Below are positions 46,213 to 64,000 of a DNA stretch of 64,000 bases, piece by piece. The notes beneath the pieces were generated by a model. That model was not told where the DNA came from. It made no database searches and was given only the letters and a program-made list of their open reading frames with translations. The stretch's first letter is position 1; every line of letters starts with the position of its first letter. The stretch spans positions 310,001-374,000 of the forward strand of contig BQUP01000001.1 of NCBI GenBank assembly GCA_022835595.1, given 5' to 3'. The translations under genes and the position numbers were made by a program. This DNA comes from Cystobasidium ongulense (taxonomy: Eukaryota > Basidiomycota > Cystobasidiomycetes > Cystobasidiales > Cystobasidiaceae).

Positions 46213-48820
46213 CTATTCTACAGAAATAGCAGCCTCAACTTTACCATCGTCAGGCGTGGCAATCACAACTCTATCTCCTTCTACAGCCATTGTAGTATCA
46301 TCGGTCTTATCAACCTTCTCAAGAGCCATCATAGCTTCCGTAAGAGCACGCTGATTCACATTACTAGTCTCACTCTTCAAGACTTCCCTCAATGCCATGG
46401 TAGCATAACTAGCAGAGTCCAAATCGAATTCCACACGTAGTGCTAGCTTTTCACCTGATTCTTCGCTCTTTGGCGCCTCGAATCCCAATAGTGCATCCTC
46501 ATCAGGCTGTACAATATCTGCATTCGGATCGGTGTAGCGGATCTTCTCCCAAGTGAGGTTGTTGGGTTTCTTCAAGATCTTACGATACTGACCTCCAAGC
46601 GAGTACTCCCTGAGATAAGAGGTATATCAGTCCTATAATTCAATAAGGACATACAGAGTGCAACTCACTTCTGCGGTCTGAACATCTTGTCAATGTCGAG
46701 CCCATCTGCGTCCAGCATTTTCCTGTAGAGTTCTCCAATTGTACCAGACGGGTAGGTAACGCTATAGCCAGGCAAAGGCAAGACGACATCGTATATCGTA
46801 TAACGAGAAGCATCTTCTTCAGTGAGTACTTTCGCTTTTGGTGTTTTGGATGATGCCATCAATGTTTGCTGTGTCGTTTTGCCAGTCGCGGCAGCTGCAG
46901 TTTCGGTTGTAGGTGTATCTTCGGCAATATCATCTCCAAGTTCGTTTGCTACGCCTTCATTTTCGCTTAGAACGAGATCACCAGGTACTGCTTTTGAGCA
47001 TCCCAAGAGACGTATCCGCTCGGAGACAGCCGAATTCCAGATGTAGGATTGATACGCGTGGACGTACATCATTCGTAGATTCTTGGGTATCTTTGAGAGT
47101 GCACCGTTGTGATTCGAATCTGAGCCTTGGGACTTGTAGAACTCCAGCACTAATGCAGGAAGTCAGTCGATTGTATCAATCAAGTAAAGTCAAGCAAGGT
47201 CACTTACTGCTTCTCTCTGCAACAGCCCATTTAGGTAAGCTTCTCAATGCTGCGCCAGCATCTCCATCTATAGTCCAAGCACGTCTCGCTTCGAGTACCT
47301 CATCGGAGTCACCGGACTTTTCAGACAGGATGAGACGAGCAGCTTCTTCCCAGTTGCCTTGTAGTATAGCCAAACCAATAAGATGTGTGGGTACTGTCGA
47401 ATTTCCAAAGCGTTGCATGCCATAATAATTGATGAATCCAGTCGTTTGAAGCGTCTGTATGGCTTTCTCTATGACATCTTCTGAAGGTACTCTCACGTCT
47501 CTGTTGAGATAGTTCAGATATCAGCTGAGGAGTATATAAATGAAGATATCAAGAACATCACATACCTCAATACGATACAAAAGCGATTTCCCTCGAGCAT
47601 ACCGAGATCTAATGGGGCCTGCACGTATTCGAGATCTCCAATTCGAATACCTCTGTCTCCACGCTCCTTTGGAGTCATTCCATCTCGGCCCAAGAAGCCA
47701 CCACCACCTGAACGATGTGCATTACCTCTCCCTTTTCCGCGACCTCCTCTGAAAGCATCTCTAGATCGACCATGATGAAGTCCGTTGACTGTATCCCAGA
47801 CTTCTTCCAATGTTCTTTTCCCACGTCGAAGTGTGACAAGTTGCGTCGTGACACCGCGCTTATCTTTCGTACCCGCCGTTGCGAGATCTTTAGCTGTGAC
47901 ACCTAGTCGAGAAGCTAATTGTCCGATACAATCTTGCGTTTCACGGTTCGATTTATGTAGTGTAAATTGGACGTATGGTGGTAGGTTGCGCTGCTCCTCC
48001 TTAGAAGGGCGGATGGATCTGCGCTCTAGATGCATCTACATGTCAGCCATAGAAGTACTATACTATGCCAGCGGAGGGCGCACCTTTGCCCTGACCAGAG
48101 TTCCAGGTGATTCTGATGATGCCGGCATCCTGTGCTGAGCTAGCTAGCTTGCCATCGAAATGAGCTCTAATGGCGCCATGGAAGGCTTTCCGCTGGTCTT
48201 TGGATTCGATGGGCTGTGAGCCATTTGTATAGCATTGCACATAGGCAGGTCGCTGTCAGTTATGTTGCCCATTCAGCAAGGAGTATTTCGCCACCTACAT
48301 CTGTCAGAACGCTCTCGGATTCAGTCTCTGGCGTCTTTCCCTTGTCGAAGAAGGCCTGAAGTTCCTTGAGTTTGTCTTCACTTAGAAAGTCTTTCAATTC
48401 TGGCACTGCAGCCTCTTCTTGCGTGCTCTCTGAAGGTGCAGTGTCGGTCGCAGCATTTTCAGTGGCAGCCGACGTGATCGCAGCCCCTTCAGGCCTGCTG
48501 ATGTTCTCGAGCTTGACTACGCGTCCACCACGGGCAATCTCCCACACGAGAAAGTCTGTGAAGCGGTGCTTGATGATGGCGTGCTCGAATGCAGGGAGGT
48601 CTGGGTTCACATAGCTGGTGATGCCGACGAGGCTTTCGCTTGAAGGAGATCCATTTGCCGCCTGGGCTATCCTGTATGCCAGCGAGTACTCGGAGAGAGC
48701 TGCTTCCTTCGCAGGCTCTTCGACACGCTGTCGTTTGCTTGGAGGTGCTTCTGGAGAGTCGACAGTGCGAGCTTGAGGCTCTGGCATAGACGCTGATGCG
48801 CCGTTGGATAATTCGGACAT
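46213..48820 (-). CDS. PUS7: TruD-type pseudouridine synthase Pus7
   Basis: In yeast Pus7 makes pseudouridine 35 in U2 snRNA, position 13 in tRNAs and sites in mRNA. Exons 48820-48299, 48213-48084, 48025-47566, 47500-47208, 47149-46669 and 46609-46213 give 760 residues. Family blocks are present: YVNPDLPAFEHAIIKHRFTD, PPYVQFTLHKSNRETQDCI, the catalytic-aspartate motif TAGTKDKRGVTTQ, then YVQAPLDLGMLEGNRFCIV, the TruD motif GFINYYGMQRFGNS, NLRMMYVHAYQSYIWNSAV and LPLPGYSVTYPSGTIGELY. An Arg/Gly-rich insert (RDAFRGGRGKGRGNAHRSGG, near 47730) sits between the catalytic motif and the next strand, and an acidic Glu/Thr/Ala insert lies near 46900. It is head to head with PRP8. Confidence 0.96.
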
Positions 48821-49362
48821 TGGTGTGGTGTGAGGCAGGTCTGGCTATCAAGGATGCGCGCCCACGACTAGCTGCGGAAATGGATCAATTGGAAGCAGAG
48901 GTGGACTATACAACGGTTTGAAGCGAAGAACAAGGCATGGCTGACCATCCACAATCTTTGCGCTGTGTTCCTGCTTTGAGCTGTGTTCCTGACTATCGAC
49001 TGTAAAGGCACTGATGAGCGTGGCAAGCTGTCGACCCCATCCTCGGCGGGTCCATTAGCAACCAGCTGGACTGCTACACCACACTACGATAGGATACACG
49101 ATATGTAGGCCTGCATGGACATGCTACCAATGCACTCCAGACAGCCAATCTTCACAACACCATCTTTTCGCCACATTTCCTCTTGCCGCTTGCTGCTTGG
49201 ACGGACTTTTCGCCTGCATCAAGCTCAGGCGGCATCGACTCGACAGCCTGGCGCAGAAGCAACTACGCGGACCAACGAGGACTCCGAGCACAGCAAGAGG
49301 AGCACTACACGGCCAGCTCGGTGCATCTGGGACAGCTCCAGGCTTCCCACACGCCAGGCAAG
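48821..49362. promoter_or_regulatory. Divergent promoter region, PUS7/PRP8
   Basis: These 542 nt lie between the two start codons. They include CT-rich tracts and short frames upstream of the PRP8 start that I take as untranslated. No defined factor site is claimed. Confidence 0.5.
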
Positions 49363-57620
<8,258 letters not shown>

Positions 57621-57827
57621 AAAGGGATCGCGAATGGCCTGAGAATTAGTTTGATCCAATGGAATGTACTCTTAGTCTGCTATCTTACGTGCTTTACCGC
57701 AGTTGTGCGTTTGTGTTTCCCATTACTGCAAGGAATACTGCTTTTATACATACTTTCTTACCTGATCGTTGCTCGAATTCGCCACTTACACCACCAACCG
57801 ACGCTCTCTTGCAAACCACCCATAGCC
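57621..57827. promoter_or_regulatory. AFG1 promoter / PRP8 3' UTR
   Basis: This is a tandem 207-nt gap. Nothing beyond the presumed 3' and 5' untranslated sequence is seen. Confidence 0.45.
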
Positions 57828-60133
57828 ATGTTTTGCCAGGCGTGTGCGAGGGCTGGGAGAGTGCCTATTCTTCGCAGGCAGCGCTACCAGGTGCTGAGCG
57901 CAGTCTCCGATGTGCGCTGGTATGCTTCGAGCACGGCGATTCAGATCACCGACCCGATCCTCCTGTACGAGAACCTGGTGCGGTCGGGGAGGATACAGCA
58001 GGATGAGCAGCAGCTTCGGCTGCTGTACCAGCTGCGCAAAGTCCACGGGACTCTGATGGACTACAAGCCATCGTATTCCCTGCGCTTCCTGCTCGAATCA
58101 GCCCGTCCGGAAACTGCGAGCGATGATGGCAGCAAACAGTTGAGACAGCAGGTCGTTCCCAGCAAAGCTACAAAAGCGCTGGTACAGGCATTGACGCAAG
58201 AAGATGACCTGGCAAATCTGGATAGTCCAGAAGGGTTCCTGCTCACTGGAAGCGTGGGCACTGGCAAGACAATGTTGCTGGACCTTTTCTACGATAGCCT
58301 TCCGATCAAGAAGAAGCGCATCCACTATCACGCTTTCTTGCTGGGATTGTATCGGCGAGTGTTCGTTGCGCTGGAAGAGCAGCGTATCGCAGCTGACAAT
58401 GAAGAGAGGGAGATGCAGAGCCTGGCTGGACTGAACGGGCAAGGGTACCCATGGAGCCGCAGGGAAGAAAACAAGGCAAAGGCGTTAACGCGCGGGTGGC
58501 GTCAGGTGAGGCTTGCTTGATAACCTTTCCCGAGTCTTGCTCGCTGGAACATGCTGACATGTAAATAATCCAGGTGTTCGCTGGAGGTCGCAGCTATGAC
58601 GACCCTTCGCTCATCAAAGAGTTTGTCCTAGCCAAGATAGCTCTTGATCTGATCAACGAGGCTACCGTCTTAGCTTTTGATGAAGTGCAATTAGTAGATA
58701 TTGCTGGAGCTGTGAGTCCGAGTTGCCAACAGGAATATAATATTCGAAACTAACTTTAGGCCTACAGGGTATCCTACGCCGAGTCTTGACGTGGTATTGG
58801 CGCCTGGGCGGAGTTGTGATAGGCACGAGTAATCGTCTCCCAAGCGATTTATATCAGCAAGGTATACAGCAAGAACAATTTCAGTCCTTCTTAGGACATC
58901 TTCAAGCTCGATGTCCTGTTTATGAACTTCGATCTCAGGAAGATTGGCGAAGGCGGCAAAGAAAGACCACTCTTGATAGTTTGTCGTCGCAGGATTCTGA
59001 TCTGCCACCTTGGGCACTCTTGTTCGAGAAAGAAGCTAGTTGGTTTACGAACAAGTCAGACTTTGAGACTCTTGTTGCAAATACAACAGAAGAAGCTGGT
59101 AGTCCTAAGCAGTTAATTGTGTATGGGCGCCCGCTGCCTCTGGCATGGCAGGTAGAAGGGCAAGCGGCTCGCTTCAAGTTCGCAGACTTGTGCGAACAGG
59201 TAGGGGTGTTTTCCCCTCTTTACATCGGAGCAACCGAGCTGATTTGTACTCTTCATGCAGGCACTCGGACCTGCAGATTACTTGACCATAACATCGCATT
59301 ATCCGACCATCATCATCAGCGATATACCTCAGCTAAAGCTAGCAGCGAAGAACGAAGCTCGGCGATTCATAACGTTCCTCGACGCAGCATACGAATCGCG
59401 TACTCGCCTAATATGCCATGCTGCATCTATGCCAGACGAGATTTTCTTTCCCGATGCTGCTAAAGCTTTGTCCGCCCAAGAAAAGGGTGAAGATAATCCA
59501 CTAGCTCAAGATATGATAGGAGAAGTCATGCAAGATCTAGAAGCTCCTTTTAGACCTAATATATCATCTTATTCTTCTACTTCGGTCAAGGATAATCTAG
59601 CAGCTGCTGCTATTAAACAAGCACAGACTATCAGTCCAGCATTTAGGAATTTATCCATATTTACTGGTCAAGATGAACAGTTCGCTTATAGAAGGGCATT
59701 GTCCAGAATCTTTGAATTAACTTCAAAGGAATTCATACAGACTGCCGTGCATAACCCTCTACCAGCCGAGGCTAGAGTATGGGAACACAAGGCACCCGTA
59801 TTGCGTCCAGTTAGACGAGGGGCAATTACTGCCTCGGACAGCTCCGACGATCTTGGAGCGACCGAGGCATCCGGTCTCAGTGCGAGTATAGCCTCCAGAC
59901 GAGATGACCTAGAACCATCAGATTCTATAATTCCACGAGGAGCGAAAGTGAACCCTCTTACTCTCGACATTGATACAGCAGACCTACCTAAACCAAAGAT
60001 ATCAAGTAATCATATTTGGGGAATCATAGATACTTGGGGTAAGAAAGCGGGAAGATGGGGACAGGGAGTAGAAGCTAAGAAGTTGGAAAGGAAGAATCGA
60101 TTAGATATGATGCGTGAAGAGGAGCGGAAATAA
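57828..60133 (+). CDS. AFG1: AFG1/LACE1-type mitochondrial AAA ATPase
   Basis: Afg1 is a matrix/inner-membrane ATPase that helps degrade or extract mitochondrial proteins. Exons 57828-58505, 58574-58711, 58768-59199 and 59261-60133 give 706 residues. The start MFCQACARAGRVPILRRQR is basic and without acidic residues, a likely mitochondrial presequence. Walker A is GSVGTGKTMLLDLFYDSLP, Walker B is VLAFDEVQLVDIAGA, and the second-region arginine block is GGVVIGTSNRLPSDLYQQG. RRFITFLDAAYESRTRLICH is the family's sensor segment. An extended C-terminal third of about 250 residues, Ser/Asp-rich and ending in a basic helix (WGKKAGRWGQGVEAKKLERK), exceeds the yeast protein. Confidence 0.94.
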
Positions 60134-60523
60134 TCATTGTTTTTGATTAGTCTCTCCTGAAAGGACCGAAGTCAGGCTTGGCTTTCGTAGCAATTCACGG
60201 CAGATGTGTTGGTATGGCTCTCGCTAAATGACGGATGACAGGACAGGGTAATAGTACAATACAAGAACAGAGTTGACATACGATAGGCGAGAAGCGCAAG
60301 AGGGGGGCCATGATCTTGCTGCGGTCAGCTTCCCTTTTCTATTAGGATAGAGGAAATTGTGATTACAACAGGTGTACAGAGGAAGGTCTATAGATCCCGT
60401 TCAGGGTCGGCTCAAGCGACATTGGCACGAGGGACCTGCCTCTTGAGGTTGCTTGTGTATTGATGCAGCAGAGCAAGTTGGGGGATGGTATTGAAATCCT
60501 CGAAATATCCACTTCGGCTTGCT
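60134..60523. other. Convergent intergenic region
   Basis: This 390-nt gap lies between AFG1 (+) and NCS1 (-) 3' ends. No other gene is recognised. Confidence 0.45.
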
Positions 60524-61907
60524 TTACACTAGACCATCGTATAGAGACAGTGCCTGTGACGGATTGTAACGAAGGCGTAAGTGTAGATGAGAATGAGGGG
60601 ATTGAAATGTGATAGATCGATGTAACGATGAAAGATAAAAGCAAATGTAAAAGCAATCCATCAGCATTTGCATAATACAAGGAAAGGGATCCAAACAAGA
60701 AAAAAGATGGAAAAAGGTTAATTACCTGAACGATTGAAGGATCCTTCTTTGATCCCTCAGCGAATTCTTCATAAGTTAATTGTTTATCTTTATTGAAATC
60801 CATTGTATCGAAAATCTTGTTTACTCTTTTTTCTGGAGTATCTTCATCTTCTGGTAATTTTACCATTGCTCCTGTCATTTTATAGATTGATCTGCGCGAG
60901 AGAAGGACAAGTCGAGGTGGCTTAGCAAGATGCGTCCAAGGTAGTTGCTTTAAGTGGTCGCTTGTGTAGCTTACGTGACAATCTGAGGTTGCATAATAGA
61001 GGTATAAGGAATAGGATGAGAATCAGATGCAATGTCAGATCACGTGTCCTTTTCTACGGGGCGGTGCAAGCATGCTGGCATGATGGAGATCGCCCTCAAG
61101 CAGTAAGTCGCGTAGCAGTTGATAGTGACAACTCACAGCAAGCATTTCGTCGTATGTGATGAACCCATCACCGTCGATATCGTATAGCTGGAATGCCCCT
61201 TTGAATAGCAATACATACGGAAGCCAGGCGAGCGGGCAGGTCCAGATGGAAGTAGAGTGGTCGATGTTCAGTTAGCATTGTCGTGCAGGCAGCACATTGA
61301 ATATGACAAGTACCACTCACACTTCAATTTCTCATCCAAATCGCCTCTTGAAGTAACTGATAGAGCAGTTATAAACTCTCTAAAGTCAATCGTGCCATTC
61401 TTGTCATTATCGAATACACTAAAGACGTAGCTTGCAAAAGTTGTCGAGTCTCCGAATCTGCGTGTTTGAAGAGTGAGGGTGAGTATGAGTGTGGTGTATT
61501 CATGTGTCGTGGTGTAGTAGTGTCCAGTACAAGGCGTGGCGCGTGGTCCTTGAATGCCAGACAGCAGGACGGACACGCACCCACAAGCAGGTGTAGAATT
61601 ACTCACGGGAAGAACTGTGTGTATATCTTTGCAAAGGTCTCTTGGTCTAGCTGTCCAGAGGGGCAGTCTCTGTGTCACATCGTGGTGTCAGATGGGGTGG
61701 TTGATTCGCTATGTATGGGGCGGGCGGTTTACCCACCTCACGAAGCCCTTGTACCACTGTTTGAGTTCCTTCTTTTCGACTGCACACGAGAATAGCCTGT
61801 CAATGGCTGCAACCCTCCCTCTGTGATGCGTGGGTGCACCTACACCGCGTGTTCTTTTCCAACTCTGCGAGCTGGTCCTGGCTGAGCTTGGACTGTTTGT
61901 TGCCCAT
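60524..61907 (-). CDS. NCS1: Frequenin / neuronal calcium sensor 1
   Basis: Fungal Ncs1/Frq1 is a myristoylated Ca2+ sensor that activates the phosphatidylinositol 4-kinase Pik1. Eight exons: 61907-61844, 61779-61737, 61669-61607, 61457-61321, 61198-61137, 60982-60975 (8 nt), 60891-60726 and 60553-60524. They give exactly 190 residues, the family length. N-terminal MGNKQSKLS is a myristoylation signal. EF1 is degenerate ([12 protein letters not shown]); EF2 ([13 protein letters not shown]), EF3 ([13 protein letters not shown]) and EF4 ([13 protein letters not shown]) have complete loops. The 8-nt exon supplies IVT in [19 protein letters not shown]. The C-terminus ALSLYDGLV is the classic frequenin end and comes from its own 30-nt exon. 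Confidence 0.97.
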
Positions 61908-62526
61908 GGTGAGAGAGTCACTGAGTGTGCGTGCGTGTAGTGTGTGTAGTGTGAGTGTGCTTGTATCCAGTGTTCGAGCGAGTCGGATGAGATGCAAAAG
62001 GCAATGCAGCTGGAATGCGGTGTGTCATTTCAAGCAAGCAAGCACTTGGCAGCCACCAGGATGGATGGATGCAGACTGGCCAGCGGGATGGAGTAGACCG
62101 AGGAGCAGCAGCCAGGCGGTGGTCACAGTGTGTCATTGCGGTGTTGGTGGTGTCATCTACTGCTACTCATCCAAGCAACAAGCTAGCTATCAGATGACTG
62201 CATTGCTATTGCTTGACTGCCTTGCTCGTCGTTGCAGCCATCGATGATCAGCTCGTCCAGAGCCACACCTTCTCTTCAAGCACTCGCATCGGCATAGCAG
62301 AGCAGAGCAGAGCACACAACACAGACATCAAGCAGACTCGCACCGAGTACACTCGAGATAGCATTACACGACGGCTCCAGCACTCCCGACAGGTCAGCCT
62401 GATCAACAAGCGCAACTCGCAAACAGCCGCTCCAAAGGCACGCGACGACAGAGTGACGAGGCAGCAACAGCGGCAGAGAGCAGAGCATACATCTCACCTT
62501 CTGGAGCGCACTCGCCTCTGTCCATC
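61908..62526. promoter_or_regulatory. Divergent region, NCS1/EMP24
   Basis: This 619-nt head-to-head gap contains GT/CA-rich dinucleotide tracts (61922-61965) near the NCS1 start and CAG/GCA-rich sequence before EMP24. No defined site is claimed. Confidence 0.45.
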
Positions 62527-63778
62527 ATGGCCTGCTCGCCTCTCGCAATGCCGAGAGCCTCGACGTCGGCATCCACCTCGTCAACCGTCGTCAAATCCCC
62601 ATCAAGAGCAACCCGACCACAACGCTCATCCACGCGTTCCCAAAAGCACGCAACAAGCTCGGTCACTTCGAAATGGAGTATACCACGTCTCTACCTAGCC
62701 ATTGCACTCCTCGTCGCCCTCTTCGCGCCCTCGCTGCTCGTCAGAGCACACACAATCGATATACCGCCTAGTACGGTAGAGTGCTTCTTTGAAGATCTAT
62801 CAGCGGAGGATGTACGTTATCTTAATCGCTTATGGCAACTGGCGGCAATATGACCGAATAAGCTGATTCTGTGCGATGGGCATCCGCAGAAAATGACAGT
62901 CACCTTCCAAGTCGCTGCAGGGGGTGAATTGGACATTGATTTCTGGGTCACAAATCCAAGGAATGACAAGATGTATACACTTGATAAGGTTGATACTGGG
63001 ACTTATAGCTTTACCGCCCACTTGGAGTGAGTGTTCCACTCCCGCTTTCATTCTTGTAGCGCGATTGGCCTTTACAGATGGAAATACGCGAGCTGATGCA
63101 GATCTCTTTGTTCTGATGACTATAGTGGGCGATACTCGTACTGCTTCAGGTGGGTCCTTGTCAATGTTATTGCCCCAATTCTGACAGCGAATACTAACAA
63201 ACTCTCCCTTATGACCTGTAGTAACACAATGTCTTCCGTCACTGGCAAGACAGTATCCTTCAACGTTCACGGCGTAATGTACGTCGAAGATGATGGTGAG
63301 TTTGGATTTCATCAAACATGCTCTGAAAGTGTGATTGCGTAGACAAAGCATAAAGCTGATGGACCGGTTTTATGACCCGCTATCTCTGACGCGCACAGGC
63401 CACACCGCTCCTATAGAGAAGGAGATCAGAGCATTGAGTGCAGCTCTGGAAGCTGTAAAAGATGAGCAGGAATATATCGTTACAAGGGAGCGTTTGCATC
63501 GAGATAGTAAGTCGTGCTCTCGCCCTCCCTTTTGAAACAGGACGGATGGCTGATTATTATACCTTCCTTGAATTACCTTTATAAATAGCCGCTGAATCTA
63601 CTAATGATAGAGTTAAATGGTGGAGTATCGTCCAAACTGGTTTATTGATTGCTGTTTGTGCATGGCAAGTCTACTATCTTAGAAGGTGAGACCATTCCAT
63701 TCAAAACAGCCTCGACCCTGTATAAAAAGAGACTGAACTGTAATCTACACACGCAGATTCTTTGAAGTGAAGCGGTAA
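62527..63778 (+). CDS. EMP24: p24-beta cargo receptor Emp24
   Basis: Emp24 is a COPII/COPI p24 protein that packs GPI-anchored and other cargo in the ER. Exons 62527-62811, 62890-63026, 63126-63149 (24 nt), 63222-63295, 63399-63506, 63589-63685 and 63757-63778 give 248 residues. The signal sequence is [20 protein letters not shown], cut before HTIDIPP. The GOLD domain has [20 protein letters not shown], the 24-nt exon gives DGRYSYCFS, and [18 protein letters not shown] follows. A coiled segment ([20 protein letters not shown]) leads to [19 protein letters not shown] and the tail [11 protein letters not shown], almost the vertebrate TMED2 tail. About 50 residues precede the signal sequence if the first ATG is used; no later in-frame ATG exists before it, so an upstream splice or the ATG at 62548 remain possible. 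Confidence 0.94.
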
Positions 63779-64000
63779 AAGCTAGATAAGGAAGTAACCT
63801 TTCAACGATTGTCTAGAAAGAGGTGGTTGAAAAGTTGTAGGTATACATACGACGCCGATGAAATGATCAGTATACGACTATGACAGACGGAGAGTACCAA
63901 ATGGTCAGCTGGTTGCGACCAGGATTAAGCTTGACGTTGGCCATGCTCAGTGCTAACTTGCATTGATCCAAGCTGCTTGTTCAATATTCCAAGAGTCTAC
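63779..64000. other. Right end of the window
   Basis: These 222 nt lie after the EMP24 stop; no gene is recognised. Confidence 0.4.

Overview
The window is nuclear DNA of a basidiomycete fungus. Genes are close together on both strands and almost all carry many short GT-AG introns (about 46-75 nt) with CTAAC/CTGAC-like branch points. Very small exons of 8-24 nt are common. The gene content is that of a complete fungal secretory, splicing and chromatin toolkit. An EED-type Polycomb protein and the intron density fit Tremellomycetes or Pucciniomycotina better than ascomycetes or Ustilago-like smuts, but I cannot name the species. Exon models were built by hand from reading frame, splice signals and family alignments recalled from memory. 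Models whose exon lengths sum to a whole number of codons and restore a known family sequence are given high confidence.

Layout from left to right: 3' part of an FBXO31-like F-box gene; secreted CAP/PR-1 protein; large multi-KH protein (-); SmG (+); DPH1 (-) head to head with an ArfGAP1/GCS1 gene (+) full of tiny exons; a nine-exon CYSTM gene (+); a p24 gene (-) head to head with an AGGF1-like FHA gene (+); a small cysteine-cluster protein (-); a 1,217-residue EED/ESC-like WD40 protein (+); an orphan gene (+) whose paralogue lies 16 kb away at 43-44 kb (-); EMC10 (+); a flavin monooxygenase (+); IML2/TTC39 (-); the SNARE UFE1 (-); a DHA2-type MFS transporter (-); an 11-exon zinc-finger gene (-); the second orphan gene (-); a 1.8-kb stretch without a recognisable gene; PUS7 (-) head to head with PRP8 (+); AFG1 (+); frequenin/NCS1 (-); and EMP24 (+), which ends about 220 bases before the window's right edge.

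Several genes share pathways. EMP24, the second p24, ArfGAP, UFE1 and EMC10 act in ER-Golgi traffic and ER membrane insertion. SmG, PRP8 and PUS7 (a U2 snRNA and mRNA pseudouridylase in yeast) act in or around splicing. EED is the Polycomb H3K27me reader, and DPH1 modifies elongation factor 2. I see no rRNA, tRNA, CRISPR, provirus or intact transposon.

The most interesting points are: a long foldback (two 64-nt arms, 7-nt loop) inside a PRP8 intron; a zinc-finger gene in which phase-2 introns cut every finger between its two terminal ligands, so that each exon is an interchangeable module; micro-exons of 8 nt (NCS1), 9 nt (ArfGAP), 12 nt (EMC10, CYSTM) and 14 nt (UFE1); a UIM-like motif in the long N-terminal extension of EED; a diverged second copy of the 3' end of the EED gene lying beyond an orphan gene; and that orphan's unlinked, inverted paralogue.
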